Origin: CAZUNO01 sp964621445 [NCBI: Candidatus Hadarchaeota archaeon] | GTDB lineage: Archaea; CAYQAE01; CAYVLA01 | DNA length: 64,000 nucleotides | Direction of reading: 5' to 3' | Assembly (NCBI GenBank): GCA_964621445.1 | Contig: CAZUNO010000016.1 | Coordinates: 1 to 64,000, forward strand | Program-made: the position numbers and the translations under genes | Part shown: positions 25,723 through 34,874 of the stretch, piece after piece | Layout of the letters: every line of letters starts with the position of its first letter | Position numbering within the stretch: the stretch's first letter is position 1 | Notes under the pieces: generated by a model | What the model was told of the DNA's origin: nothing | Databases searched by the model: none | Seen by the model: only the letters and a program-made list of their open reading frames with translations

Positions 25723-26742
25723 TTAGCATATCCTGGGCGCTGGATCCGCTACCGGGGGCTCCATTAGCCTTCGGCCACCGATGGTGGTCTCCACCACCAC
25801 CTCGCCTGGGTGTTCCCGGGTCACGGTACCGATAGTACGGGCCTCTGCACCGTGCTCGGTCGATTTCACTGAGGCCAGGACCTCCTCCGCAATGTCCTGT
25901 CTAACCCCCATTACCACCTTTCCCTCGTTGGTGATGGAATATGGATCCACTCCCAGCATATCGGCGGCTTTCCGAATATCGTCCTTGACCGGTATACTGT
26001 CCTCCTCTATCTCCATTCCCACCCCGGACTTGGTTGCCATCTCATTGAGAGCATTTGCCAGTCCACCCCGGGTGGGGTCCTTCATGGCGTGAATCCCTCC
26101 AACTCCCATCCCTGCTTCCACCACATCCCACACCGGTCCCACGTCCGACCCCGTTGAGAGCTGGAAATCGAATCCCTCCCTTACAGATAGTATGGATATC
26201 CCGTGGTCTCCCACCGAACCGGAGACCAGTACAGCGTCCCCCGGTTTCAGGCCGCTATCCCGGACCACTGACCCCTTGTCCGTGATCCCGATCCCCGCGG
26301 TGGCAATGATTAGCCCGTCGATATCGCCCCTCTCGATCACCTTGGTGTCCCCGGTAATGAGATCCGCCCCCACCTCCTCCAGAACCGCGTTCATGGAGGA
26401 TATTATCCGGTTAAGATCTCCTCTCGAGAAGCCCTCCTCCATGACCAGGGCACAGGACAATGCAAGGGGTTTTGCCCCCATTACCGAAATGTCGTTGATG
26501 GTTCCCGAAGCGGCCAGGCTGCCTATATTGCCTCCCGGGAAAAAGATGGGTTTAACGGTATGCGAATCGGTGGTGAGCACTATCTCCAGGTTTTTCCAGG
26601 TCACAGAGCCGGAGTCATCGAGGTCCTTCAGGGTGACCCCATCCCTTCCGCATCGGGTAATGTTGCCCAGGATGCTCTGGGTTATCAGCTCCATCATGGC
26701 CGCTCCCCCGGAGCCCTCCTCGATTCCTATGGCGTCCTTCAT
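25723..26742 (-). CDS. hypE: Hydrogenase maturation protein HypE
   Basis: 339 residues from ATG 26742 (MKDAIGIEEGSGG), which overlaps the hypD stop (ATGA); an upstream in-frame ATG at 26787 lies inside hypD. AIR synthase-like ATP-binding fold (TTDSHTVKPIFFPGG, SGSVGDHG, KDPTRGGL) and the diagnostic C-terminal PRIC, whose Cys receives the carbamoyl group from HypF and is dehydrated to thiocyanate to provide the cyanide ligand of [NiFe] hydrogenase. Complete. Confidence 0.97.
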   Translation of the reverse strand: MKDAIGIEEGSGGAAMMELITQSILGNITRCGRDGVTLKDLDDSGSVTWKNLEIVLTTDSHTVKPIFFPGGNIGSLAASGTINDISVMGAKPLALSCALVMEEGFSRGDLNRIISSMNAVLEEVGADLITGDTKVIERGDIDGLIIATAGIGITDKGSVVRDSGLKPGDAVLVSGSVGDHGISILSVREGFDFQLSTGSDVGPVWDVVEAGMGVGGIHAMKDPTRGGLANALNEMATKSGVGMEIEEDSIPVKDDIRKAADMLGVDPYSITNEGKVVMGVRQDIAEEVLASVKSTEHGAEARTIGTVTREHPGEVVVETTIGGRRLMEPPVADPAPRIC

Positions 26743-27842
26743 TTGGTGACTCGTGCCTCCTTCCTTTTCCGTCCATAGTCCAGCCATATCTTACATGTTC
26801 CCTCGCTGGATACCATGCAGGGGCCCACGGGATTGTTGGGGACGCATCTGGTTCCGAAAAGGGGACAGTCCACGGGGTCGGCGGAGCCAAGCAGGACATC
26901 TGCGCAAAGGCAACCTGGAGGCATTTCATTGCCCTTGCCTGGCTGGATTCCAAACCTCTCGTGGACATCCAGTTCTCGGTATTCATCCCTCAACCTAAGG
27001 CCGGATGAGGGAAGGTTCCCGATACCCCTCCACTCGCTGTCGCAGGGCTCGAAGACCTGATCCATGACACGCTGGGCCCTGGGGTTTCCCTTGTCGCGAA
27101 CACATCTGGAGTACTCGTTGAATACCCGAGGGCTTCCCTCGTTTACCTGTTTCACCAGATCTATGAGGGCCAGCAGGATATCCAGGGGCTCGAAACCCGC
27201 GATTGCCGCGGGTATGCCATATTCCTGGGAAAGAACCCGGTAGGGTTCGGTTCCTATTATCGTGGATACGTGGCCGGGGCAGATCAATCCGTCGATTACT
27301 ATCTCTCCACTATCGATGAGTGACTTGAGTGCGGGTGGTATTAGCCGGTGGGATATCATGAAGGAGAAGTTATCAGGTACCCCTGAAGCGATGGTTGCCG
27401 CGGTGAGGGGAGCCGTGGTCTCGAAACCTATGGAGAAAAAGGCAGCGGGCTTGGAGCTCCCGCGGGCCATGTTGATGGCGTCGGTGATGCTGTAGACCAC
27501 CTTAACATCGCCCCCCTCCGACCTCGCGTCCCTGAGGGACATCTCACTGCCGGGGACGGCGAACATGTCCCCAAAGGTGTACACCCTGGCGTAGTCCTGG
27601 GAAATGGTTATCATGGTGTCTATCTCAGAGGTGCTGGTGACGCACACCGGACAGCCCGGCCCTGCAACTATGGAGATGCTGTCGGGTAGTAGCGAACGAA
27701 TGCCGTAACGGGTGACCGTATTCTCGTGGGTTCCGCATACGTGAAGGAACCTGAGGCTACGGTCGGGGGTGATATCGGCGAGGATGCCGGTCGCCTTTTG
27801 CACCGCTTGCTTGCTCCGGAAGGATGAGAGGTCCATTCTCAT
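26739..27842 (-). CDS. hypD: Hydrogenase maturation protein HypD
   Basis: 367 residues. Conserved HypD motifs CGTHENTVTRYG, GPGCPVCVT, GFETTAPLTA and the C-terminal iron-sulfur region CLCADVL ... CPLFGTRCVP ... GPCMVSSEGTCKIW. HypD and HypC form the scaffold on which Fe(CN)2CO is assembled. It lies three bases after hypC and overlaps hypE. Complete. Confidence 0.97.
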   Translation of the reverse strand: MRMDLSSFRSKQAVQKATGILADITPDRSLRFLHVCGTHENTVTRYGIRSLLPDSISIVAGPGCPVCVTSTSEIDTMITISQDYARVYTFGDMFAVPGSEMSLRDARSEGGDVKVVYSITDAINMARGSSKPAAFFSIGFETTAPLTAATIASGVPDNFSFMISHRLIPPALKSLIDSGEIVIDGLICPGHVSTIIGTEPYRVLSQEYGIPAAIAGFEPLDILLALIDLVKQVNEGSPRVFNEYSRCVRDKGNPRAQRVMDQVFEPCDSEWRGIGNLPSSGLRLRDEYRELDVHERFGIQPGKGNEMPPGCLCADVLLGSADPVDCPLFGTRCVPNNPVGPCMVSSEGTCKIWLDYGRKRKEARVTK

Positions 27843-27845
27843 ACC

Positions 27846-28067
27846 TCAATCCCTGACCGCCTGTAGCTGGCGGAGAAGTTCCAGGGTCTGGTTGGCGTCC
27901 TCCTCATCCATCTTCTCTATGGCGAATCCAGCATGCACAATGACGAAGTCCCCCACGGTGCAATTCTCTATTAGGGAGATATCCACCTTGCGCTTGGCCC
28001 CTTCAAAGTCAACTACCCCCCTTCTCCCCTCTATCCTCTCTACTCTGCCCGGTACGGCTAGACACAA
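27846..28067 (-). CDS. hypC: Hydrogenase maturation chaperone HypC
   Basis: 73 residues beginning MCLAVPGRV; the Cys2 essential for Fe binding is present, with the OB-like core (GDFVIVHAGFAIEKMDEEDA) typical of HypC/HupF. First gene of the hypC-hypD-hypE operon, divergent from hypF. Confidence 0.97.
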   Translation of the reverse strand: MCLAVPGRVERIEGRRGVVDFEGAKRKVDISLIENCTVGDFVIVHAGFAIEKMDEEDANQTLELLRQLQAVRD

Positions 28068-28101
28068 GCTGTTCGACCTTCTGGTGGTGGAGAGGTAGGG
28101 A

Positions 28102-28182
28102 CATAAAAAATACTTTCTTCTAACCCTTCATGGGTCAATCTGGTGAACTGGCAGGGACCGTCCTCGCAGGATATATTTTAGA
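28102..28182. promoter_or_regulatory. Divergent hypC/hypF promoter region
   Basis: For hypF, ATATATTTTA (28171-28180) would place the start near 28201, almost leaderless before ATG 28207. For hypC on the other strand, the AT-rich stretch at about 28103-28116 fits a TATA box with start near 28080. No clear operator repeat is visible between them. Confidence 0.45.
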
Positions 28183-28206
28183 TCAATTACTCAGCACCTA
28201 TTCGCG

Positions 28207-30507
28207 ATGCAGCTCCGGGTTCTCGTTCAGGGAAGGGTACAGGGCGTTGGTTTTCGGCCCTCTGTATATAGGTTCGCCAAATCCCTGGATTTGAGGGGTT
28301 ATGTCCGAAACCTGGGTAACGGGAACGTGGAGATCCTGGTTGAGGGCGACCAGGGGACGGTGCGGGAGTTCCTTTCCGGCCTGGAGGGTTCCCTCCCGCC
28401 CCTGGCGGAAATCCTGACCATGGAAACCGAGGTATTGGAGGGAAAACCGCAAGGGGAGTTCCGGATAGAACCCAGCAAGTCCCCCTCGGGAAGCACCTCC
28501 AATTCATATGTGCCACAGGACGTGGCGACCTGTGACAGGTGCCTGGAGGAGCTCCTGAACCCGGATAACAGAAGGCATGGCTATCCATTCATAACCTGCA
28601 CCGATTGTGGCCCCAGGTATAGCATATCCGGTGGCCCGCCCTTCGACAGGGATAGGACATCCATGAGTGATTTCCCAATGTGCGAGCGGTGTCGAGCCGA
28701 GTACGAGGACCCCGGGGATAGAAGATACCACGCCCAGACCATAGCCTGTAGGGACTGTGGGCCCGGAGTCCGGCTTATCGGTCCCCAGGGAGAGTTGATG
28801 GTCGGGAAACCAATTATCGGGGCGGCCAAGCTCCTGGAAGAGGGGGAGATAGTGGCCGTCAAGGGCCTTGGAGGGAGTCACATCGCCTGCCTTACCACTG
28901 ATAACTCCGCAGTTCGGAGGCTGAGGGAGATACTGGGGAGGCCCTTCCAGCCCTTCGCGCTAATGGCTTCATCGATCGAGGATGTGAGGAAATTCTCCTC
29001 GGTGAGTGAGAGCGAGGAGGAGATGCTCCTGAGCTGGCGGCGGCCGATCGTAGTCCTGGACAAACTCGATCCCTTCCCCCTCTCTCCGCTTCTATCTCCC
29101 GACCTCAGCAATATCGGGGTCATGCTGCCCTACACCCCCCTTCACCACCTCCTTCTTTCCCGGGTCGATGACCGGGCCCTGGTAATGACCTCGGCAAATG
29201 TTCATGGCGAGCCGATGATTCTAAAGGAAGGGATGATGAGGGAGAAGGTGGGGGAGATAGGTTACCTGCTCTGGCATGACCGGGAGATAAGGAACAGGGT
29301 AGATGACAGCGTGGTCAGGTTCCAGGGCGAGGACCCGGTTCTGATTAGGAGGAGCAGGGGATATGTACCACACCCGGTTAGTTTGGGGTGGAGCAGCGAG
29401 GATTGTATACTTGGGGTCGGTCCTGAACTCAACTCCGTGGCCTGCATAGCCAAGAATGGCCTGGCCTACCTGACCCAGCATATCGGTAACACATCAAACT
29501 TCGATACCTACGGATATCTGCGGGATGCGATATCATCGCTAATGAAAAACACCAGCACCCAGGACTTGGATGCCATTGCCCATGACCTTCATCCCCAGTT
29601 CCTTTCGACCCGACTTGCCAAGTCCATGTCCGGAAAATGGGGCTGTCCCACCTACGCCGTACAGCATCACTATGCCCATCTGTACAGCCTGTTGGCAGAA
29701 CACGGGTTGGAACCCACCACCAACGCGCTGGGGATAATCTGTGACGGGGTGGGCTATGGTAGCGAGAGGGAGTCGTGGGGAGGCGAGGTGCTGGCGGTTG
29801 GCGACGAGGAACTCAGGATGGGTTCGCTTCAGCCACAACCATTGATCGGGGGAGACCTGGCATCGCTGTATCCGGTCAGGATGGTGGTGGGTATCCTTGC
29901 CCGGGAGTACAGGGAGGCGAGGTTAAAGGCGGTGGTCAAAAAATACTGCCACGAGGGGCTTAGAAAGGGGGAGCAGGAGCTTGACCTCATAATCGAACAG
30001 CTCAAAAAGCGATTCAACGTCACCTGGACCACCAGCACGGGAAGGGTTCTGGATGTCATATCGGCTCTGCTGGGAATAAGCTATGAGAGGACCTACGAGG
30101 GCGAGGGCCCGATGCGACTGGAGGGCGTTGCCTCGCGTGGGGATCCCAAATCAGTCGACCTGCCCGTGGATGTAAGCAAGAAGGAGGGGAGGTACGTGTT
30201 CGACACCATGGCCCTGGTAAGAGGGGTGGTGGAGGCCCTGGAGGCCCGGCGCCCCAGAAAGGATATCGCCGCTTCCGCCCAGGAATCACTGGCAGAGGGA
30301 ATCGCGGAGATGGCCAACCTCTGCGCCCGGGAGATGGAGCCGGATTTCGTGGGCTGCTCTGGAGGTGTGATGTACAACCGGCACATAGTCTCCACCATAG
30401 AGAAGAAACTGGACCACCAGCTGGTGAGGCACACCTACCTACCCCCGGGGGACGGCTGTATCTGCGTGGGCCAGGTAACCGCTGCCTACAGGCAGAGGAG
30501 TTTATGA
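28207..30507 (+). CDS. hypF: Carbamoyltransferase HypF
   Basis: 766 residues with the full HypF layout: acylphosphatase domain (1-90; VQGRVQGVGFRPSVYR), two C4 zinc fingers (CDRC ... CTDC and CERC ... CRDC, about 106-185), YrdC/Sua5-like domain (about 195-370) and Kae1-like C-terminal domain (VQHHYAHLYSLLAEHG, IICDGVGYG, SGGVMYN). It makes carbamoyl-AMP from carbamoyl phosphate and passes the carbamoyl to HypE. Divergent from the hypCDE operon. No structural hydrogenase gene, hypA or hypB is in the window. Confidence 0.97.
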   Translation: MQLRVLVQGRVQGVGFRPSVYRFAKSLDLRGYVRNLGNGNVEILVEGDQGTVREFLSGLEGSLPPLAEILTMETEVLEGKPQGEFRIEPSKSPSGSTSNSYVPQDVATCDRCLEELLNPDNRRHGYPFITCTDCGPRYSISGGPPFDRDRTSMSDFPMCERCRAEYEDPGDRRYHAQTIACRDCGPGVRLIGPQGELMVGKPIIGAAKLLEEGEIVAVKGLGGSHIACLTTDNSAVRRLREILGRPFQPFALMASSIEDVRKFSSVSESEEEMLLSWRRPIVVLDKLDPFPLSPLLSPDLSNIGVMLPYTPLHHLLLSRVDDRALVMTSANVHGEPMILKEGMMREKVGEIGYLLWHDREIRNRVDDSVVRFQGEDPVLIRRSRGYVPHPVSLGWSSEDCILGVGPELNSVACIAKNGLAYLTQHIGNTSNFDTYGYLRDAISSLMKNTSTQDLDAIAHDLHPQFLSTRLAKSMSGKWGCPTYAVQHHYAHLYSLLAEHGLEPTTNALGIICDGVGYGSERESWGGEVLAVGDEELRMGSLQPQPLIGGDLASLYPVRMVVGILAREYREARLKAVVKKYCHEGLRKGEQELDLIIEQLKKRFNVTWTTSTGRVLDVISALLGISYERTYEGEGPMRLEGVASRGDPKSVDLPVDVSKKEGRYVFDTMALVRGVVEALEARRPRKDIAASAQESLAEGIAEMANLCAREMEPDFVGCSGGVMYNRHIVSTIEKKLDHQLVRHTYLPPGDGCICVGQVTAAYRQRSL

Positions 30508-30511
30508 ACGG

Positions 30512-32422
30512 TCACGGCGATAGATCCTCGCGTTTATAGTAAATGAGGGTGCCGCCCTCCTCGCCAACCACCAGGTCCGGTATCCCCTCCCTGAACTCGG
30601 CCACCGTGGGCCCACATGCGTGGTGGCCTAGAAAGAGGGGATTCTCCTTGAACTTCAGGACCTGTGGGAACCGGAACAGGGGATCCTCATCATCCCCCAC
30701 GTTTTTCAGGAATAGAACCGCGGACCCCGGTAGACCCAGGGACTGGGGAAGTCCCTCCTCCGCATTGGGAACCGAGCCGTGGCGATGGGTTCCCACCAGG
30801 AGGTCCATCTCGCCGTCGCCGTCCCAGTCAACGAGGTTGAGTTTTAACCGGCCTCTTCCTCCGGCCCCCCAGAAGTTAGCATCGATGGGAGAACCGTTCT
30901 CCAGCCTGAGCTTACCGCCGTCCTCCAGGTTATAATCGTCTATCTTACGATAGAGATGGAACTGGTCATCGGTGTCAAGGGTTATGTAGACCATGGTCCC
31001 TCCCATTCTTCCTACTGCAGGTTTGACTCTCCATGTCCCGTGTAGGTCCAGACCATCGCAGTATATGCTATGAGGGGCAGCGAGGGAGGGACGAGTTAAG
31101 GTGCCCCGGTTCAGGAAAACGGAATGATCGGCAGTTATATCGCTCATCACTATATCCGGCAAGCCATCTCCGTTCCAGTCAACGACCGTGGGGCAGGTAT
31201 AGCCCCACCGTGCCTCATCCGGGCCCTGAATGCTGCCTCGGTAACCGGCCTGAACGTGAATCTCGGAGCCCCCTGCCTTGAGGGGAATGCCGTTATCGAA
31301 ACTGGGGTCGGAGTTTGTCCCTCGGTTCCTGAAGAAGAGTATCCTGCCCTCCGAGTTCCCACATACTATGTCCAGGTTATGGTCCCCGTCCCAGTCAACC
31401 ATGTTGGGCACAGGAAGGGACCCTGCATAGATGCTGGCATCTAGCTCCAGAACGGGCAGCGGATGGCTAAAAAGGGGCTCACCTGCGTTCGAAAACCGAT
31501 CCAGGAACCGGTAGTAATACAGACAGCCCTCGCCGCCCACTATCAGGTCAGACGAAGGACCCGAACCCGGGTAGCTCAGGGGGCATGCTCCAACCGTGGG
31601 GTGGCGCATGATGTTTTTCTCCGTATCAATTATCGGGACTTTTTGGTGCCGACCGTCGGACCTCGGATAAAGGAATATCTGGCCCAGGTGTGAGCCGGAA
31701 ACCACGTATTCCCGGCCCAGACCCAAATCCAGGGTGGTAAGTCCCTTGATCGAGAATGCCGTATCTCTGGTTGAGGGGGATATCCTGGTGGCCTCTGCCT
31801 CCGCGAGCTGGTTGAAGGAGGGAGCCCTCAATCTGTACAGGGCCGAGTAAGGTATAGAGCCCCTCCAGATACCAGCACCATCAAAGGGCCGGTAATCCGA
31901 TTCGCGCCAGCTGGCATCCGTGGGTTTGAGGGACCTCCCATCCTTAACCGATAAATAGACATCAATCTCCCCATCCGGTCCTGGAACCGGGAGAAATCGT
32001 TCTACGGGTCCGGTAAGGGCGCGAAGGTTCACCGTTTCCCCCGTTTTGCCCATCCTCTTCTGCTGGGGATCGTATATGTAGTCGGTAAGGGAGGTTTCCG
32101 AGCGAGCGTAGAGATGAATTTCCCCCCCTGGATGCTCAACTACCTTTATCTCCACATCGCCCTCTCCAAACAACTCCTGGAAGGGGAGCTCGATTTTGCC
32201 ATCCCTCTCAAATACCGGGACCCCGCGTCCGGTTTTCTCCTCGTATCTAAATAGAAAAAGTCCTGGATCTGCACCATTGCTGGTTGATAGGAAGATATCC
32301 GGGTATCTCCCGCCGGTCAAGCTAGCCACCCCCACGGGTTCGGTTATCAATGCCATGGCAATGGGACCCCGCCCATCAGCCGATCCCACAGGAATTTCAC
32401 AGCCACTGCTCAATGTACTCAT
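30512..32422 (-). CDS. FG-GAP/VCBS-repeat beta-propeller protein
   Basis: 636 residues with repeated calcium-binding propeller motifs: VDWDGDHNLDIVCGN, VDWNGDGLPDIVMSD and VDWDGDGEMDLLVGT, plus degenerate blades. There is no signal peptide or membrane span, unusual for a family that is mostly extracellular, so it is cytoplasmic, uses another export route, or its start is misassigned. Convergent with hypF (five bases apart). Likely binds sugar or protein; no catalytic motif seen. Confidence 0.8.
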   Translation of the reverse strand: MSTLSSGCEIPVGSADGRGPIAMALITEPVGVASLTGGRYPDIFLSTSNGADPGLFLFRYEEKTGRGVPVFERDGKIELPFQELFGEGDVEIKVVEHPGGEIHLYARSETSLTDYIYDPQQKRMGKTGETVNLRALTGPVERFLPVPGPDGEIDVYLSVKDGRSLKPTDASWRESDYRPFDGAGIWRGSIPYSALYRLRAPSFNQLAEAEATRISPSTRDTAFSIKGLTTLDLGLGREYVVSGSHLGQIFLYPRSDGRHQKVPIIDTEKNIMRHPTVGACPLSYPGSGPSSDLIVGGEGCLYYYRFLDRFSNAGEPLFSHPLPVLELDASIYAGSLPVPNMVDWDGDHNLDIVCGNSEGRILFFRNRGTNSDPSFDNGIPLKAGGSEIHVQAGYRGSIQGPDEARWGYTCPTVVDWNGDGLPDIVMSDITADHSVFLNRGTLTRPSLAAPHSIYCDGLDLHGTWRVKPAVGRMGGTMVYITLDTDDQFHLYRKIDDYNLEDGGKLRLENGSPIDANFWGAGGRGRLKLNLVDWDGDGEMDLLVGTHRHGSVPNAEEGLPQSLGLPGSAVLFLKNVGDDEDPLFRFPQVLKFKENPLFLGHHACGPTVAEFREGIPDLVVGEEGGTLIYYKREDLSP

Positions 32423-32534
32423 GTCTAACAGCTACCGAATATGGAAAGCCCATAAAGCCCTTGAATATGTCTTCCTTTCATCCGGCAATAGATATAAGCC
32501 CGGTCCGGGCCCCGGTTTTGCGTGGTGAGAGAAC

Positions 32535-33704
32535 TTGGTTCATGGAGAACTGGATCTGTGGTGGGGGGACCCTCACGTTCATAGCAGCGTTTCGAGAAGG
32601 TGCTTCAAGTTTGGTTTGGAACCGGAGGGCTATGATGGGTCACCTGGCGATTGCCACCGTTATGCCCGGGATGAGGCGGGAATGGATTTCTCCGCGGTGA
32701 CCGATCACGACTGCACGCGAGAGAAGAGGGAGATGACCCCGCGGGAATGGGAGGAGGTGCGGGAGGCCGCTGAGCAGTACAATGAACCCGGTCAATTCGT
32801 GGCCTTCCCGGCATTCGAATATAGCAATCGCCGCCAGGGCCACTATCATGTCCTATTCTCCCATCCATGCGTCGTGGGCGGTTGATGAATACCCAACCCC
32901 GACCCACCTCTGGTCTGCCCTTGACGTCCACGATAGAAGGGCTCTGACCATCCCACATCACATAGCCCGGGCCGGCATGCCCAATGACTGGAGCTACTTC
33001 AACCCCCACTACGAGGCGGTTGTGGAGATATGTTCCGTATGGGGTTGCTACGAGTTTCCGGGAAATCCGTTCGAGTGTGATCCTAACTGGTCATCGAGCG
33101 ATCCCCGGGGATTTGCCCGGATGGGCCTGGGGAAGGGCCTAATCTTCGGATTCGTGGGAGGAGGGGATATACATGACGGGCGAGCTGGAGGCCGGGCCTA
33201 TGACTGGCAGACGGGGGAAATCCCGGAACGCTGGAAGCGGGCCGCCAGATACAGGAGAAACCCCGTGGGAGGGGGGTTAGCGGGCGTCTATTCGAACCGG
33301 TTGAGCCGAGACGGCCTCATCGAGGGACTGCGTAAAAGGAGGTCGATTGCCTGCACTGGAAGCCCCACGGAGGTCAGGATGCGGGTTGATGACCTTTTCA
33401 TCGGCGACGTCTCCCCGGCCAGCGATGATCAGACCCGAAAAAGGGAGATAGAGGTGGAGGCCGCTAGCCACCGCTCACTGAGAGCCTGGAGGTAATCAGG
33501 AACGGATATATCCTGTTCCATCTGCCCTGCAATGGAAAGCGGGAAAGATTAGAATTCACGGATGAACTTCCCCTTGTCGAGGTTGATCCCAGTATTTCCT
33601 CGGACTCCGGTAATCTAGTATATTACTACGCCCGGGTCACCAGGGAGGATTTTCACATGGCCTGGTCCAGCCCCATCTGGCTGAAGACCGAGGGTCATGG
33701 GTGA
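32535..33704 (+). pseudogene. DUF3604/PHP-like hydrolase, broken by two frameshifts
   Basis: Three frame pieces join into one family-like protein of about 390 residues. Piece 1 (from 32535) has WWGDPHVHSS and FSAVTDHDC, the PHP-type metal motifs, and ends in frame near 32880. Piece 2 continues VDEYPTPTHLWSALDVH, TIPHHIAR, GGGDIHDGRAG to about 33470. Piece 3 returns to the first frame: PLTESLEVIRNGYILF through the TGA at 33702-33704. The two shifts compensate. Motif order and reading continuity are good, so either recent decay or two sequencing indels. DUF3604 proteins are putative metal-dependent hydrolases. A TATA-like ATAGATATAAG lies just upstream at about 32488. Confidence 0.7.
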
Positions 33705-33712
33705 AAGATTTA

Positions 33713-33728
33713 AGCCCCGCTAGGGGCT
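33713..33728. promoter_or_regulatory. Perfect inverted repeat upstream of NikR-like regulator gene
   Basis: AGCCCC, four bases, GGGGCT at 33713-33728. A TATA-like TTTAAG at about 33709 would place the transcription start near 33734, ten bases before ATG 33745, so the palindrome falls between TATA and start. This is where an autoregulating repressor would bind. Autoregulation by the adjacent ribbon-helix-helix protein is inference. Confidence 0.45.
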
Positions 33729-33744
33729 ATATAGTGGGAGAGAA

Positions 33745-34140
33745 ATGCCTATAGTAAGCCTCAGCGTTCCTGATTCACTCATGCGGGATCTTGAACTGAT
33801 GACCGATGTGGTGGGTTATTCCTCGAGAAGCGAGGCGATAAGGGACGCCATCAGGACCTACATATCGGAACAGAGAATGTACAGGCGGGTAAAGGAGGAC
33901 GTTTTCAATGCCATAATGTTTCTCTACAAGAACGGGGAGGATGAGAGACAGAAGCTGGAGAGGCTGAGATCAAAGTACTCAAAACTCATAGAGGGAGAGA
34001 TAACCTTCGCCATCAGCAAGGATAGGAAGGTATCGGTCCTGCTAACCCGTGGCAAGAGCGACGAGATTCGAATGTTGACCTCGAGGATAAGGGGCATAAA
34101 GGGAATGGAACAAACGAGATATATCATGGCCGAGCAGTAG
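33745..34140 (+). CDS. NikR-like ribbon-helix-helix regulator lacking nickel ligands
   Basis: 131 residues. N-terminal ribbon-helix-helix (IVSLSVPDSLMRDLELMTDVVGYSSRSEAIRDAIR) as in NikR/CopG, then a C-terminal ACT-like part (EITFAISKDRKVSVLLTRGK ... MLTSRIRGIKGMEQTRYI). The His and Cys that bind Ni in NikR are absent; the C-terminal half has none, so it must sense something else or nothing. First gene of a tight four-gene run with nuclease, ModE-like protein and paralog 2 of the anchored family. A palindrome sits in its promoter. Confidence 0.85.
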   Translation: MPIVSLSVPDSLMRDLELMTDVVGYSSRSEAIRDAIRTYISEQRMYRRVKEDVFNAIMFLYKNGEDERQKLERLRSKYSKLIEGEITFAISKDRKVSVLLTRGKSDEIRMLTSRIRGIKGMEQTRYIMAEQ

Positions 34141-34150
34141 GGGACGGAAA

Positions 34151-34873
34151 TTGGTAGGAGACTTTGATGGCAGGGCCATCGTTAGAAGGGATTTCTGGCA
34201 TTCGGGCATCCGCTATCTATTCCAATGGAACCTGAGACACCATCGTAGTTTCGACAGCCATCATAGCAGGGATCTTTGGCATGCACTATCAAAGGTGGCC
34301 GATGGGAGGGTTCCCCTCAACGTCTTCGAGAGCCAGATATATGATAGGGCTTCAAGTCTCAGAACTCCAAGCCGGGAATCGGATGAATGGTTCATCGATG
34401 ACATGGAGGATAGGGGGATTCTGGATGTAGATGTGGTTCGAGATGATTACGCCTCCATCTGTAGCAGCATATCTCCCCTAAAGAAGGTGAAGGATAAACA
34501 CCTACAGGTACAGGACTACCTCCTCAAGAACGATGAAGCGGCCATAGCAATGGAGGTTCCCGTTTGGTCCGGCTTTCTCAGACTAACTGGTCACATTGAC
34601 CTGATCAGGATCAGGGATGAACGGATAGAGATAGTTGACTACAAGCCCGAGGGCCGGTTCCTGCGATCGATGCCCCAGGTGGCGGTCTACAGCTATCTTC
34701 TGGATTCATGCTATCCGAACCTGCAATTGGAGAATATGAAGTGCGTGTCTTTCAACGAAAGCGAGGCCTGGATGTATTCCCCGAGCATCCTTCGTCATCT
34801 TGCAACCCGCCTTGATGATGGGAACTTGGTCGAGGGCATTCTTCAGAGATACGACATGATGAGAGGTAGATAG
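34151..34873 (+). CDS. PD-(D/E)XK nuclease-like protein (RecB/Cas4 type)
   Basis: 240 residues from TTG 34151, ten bases after the regulator. The C-terminal half has the RecB-type nuclease core: HIDLIRI (Asp), IEIVDYKPEGRF (D-x-K with E two residues on) and Q-x3-Y in PQVAVYSYLL. There are no CRISPR genes nearby and no Cys cluster like that of Cas4. The N-terminal half is helical and His-rich (RHHRSFDSHHSR). It may cut or bind DNA or RNA in repair, defence or regulation; the operon partners are two transcription-factor-like proteins. Confidence 0.72.
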   Translation: MVGDFDGRAIVRRDFWHSGIRYLFQWNLRHHRSFDSHHSRDLWHALSKVADGRVPLNVFESQIYDRASSLRTPSRESDEWFIDDMEDRGILDVDVVRDDYASICSSISPLKKVKDKHLQVQDYLLKNDEAAIAMEVPVWSGFLRLTGHIDLIRIRDERIEIVDYKPEGRFLRSMPQVAVYSYLLDSCYPNLQLENMKCVSFNESEAWMYSPSILRHLATRLDDGNLVEGILQRYDMMRGR

Positions 34874-34874
34874 G

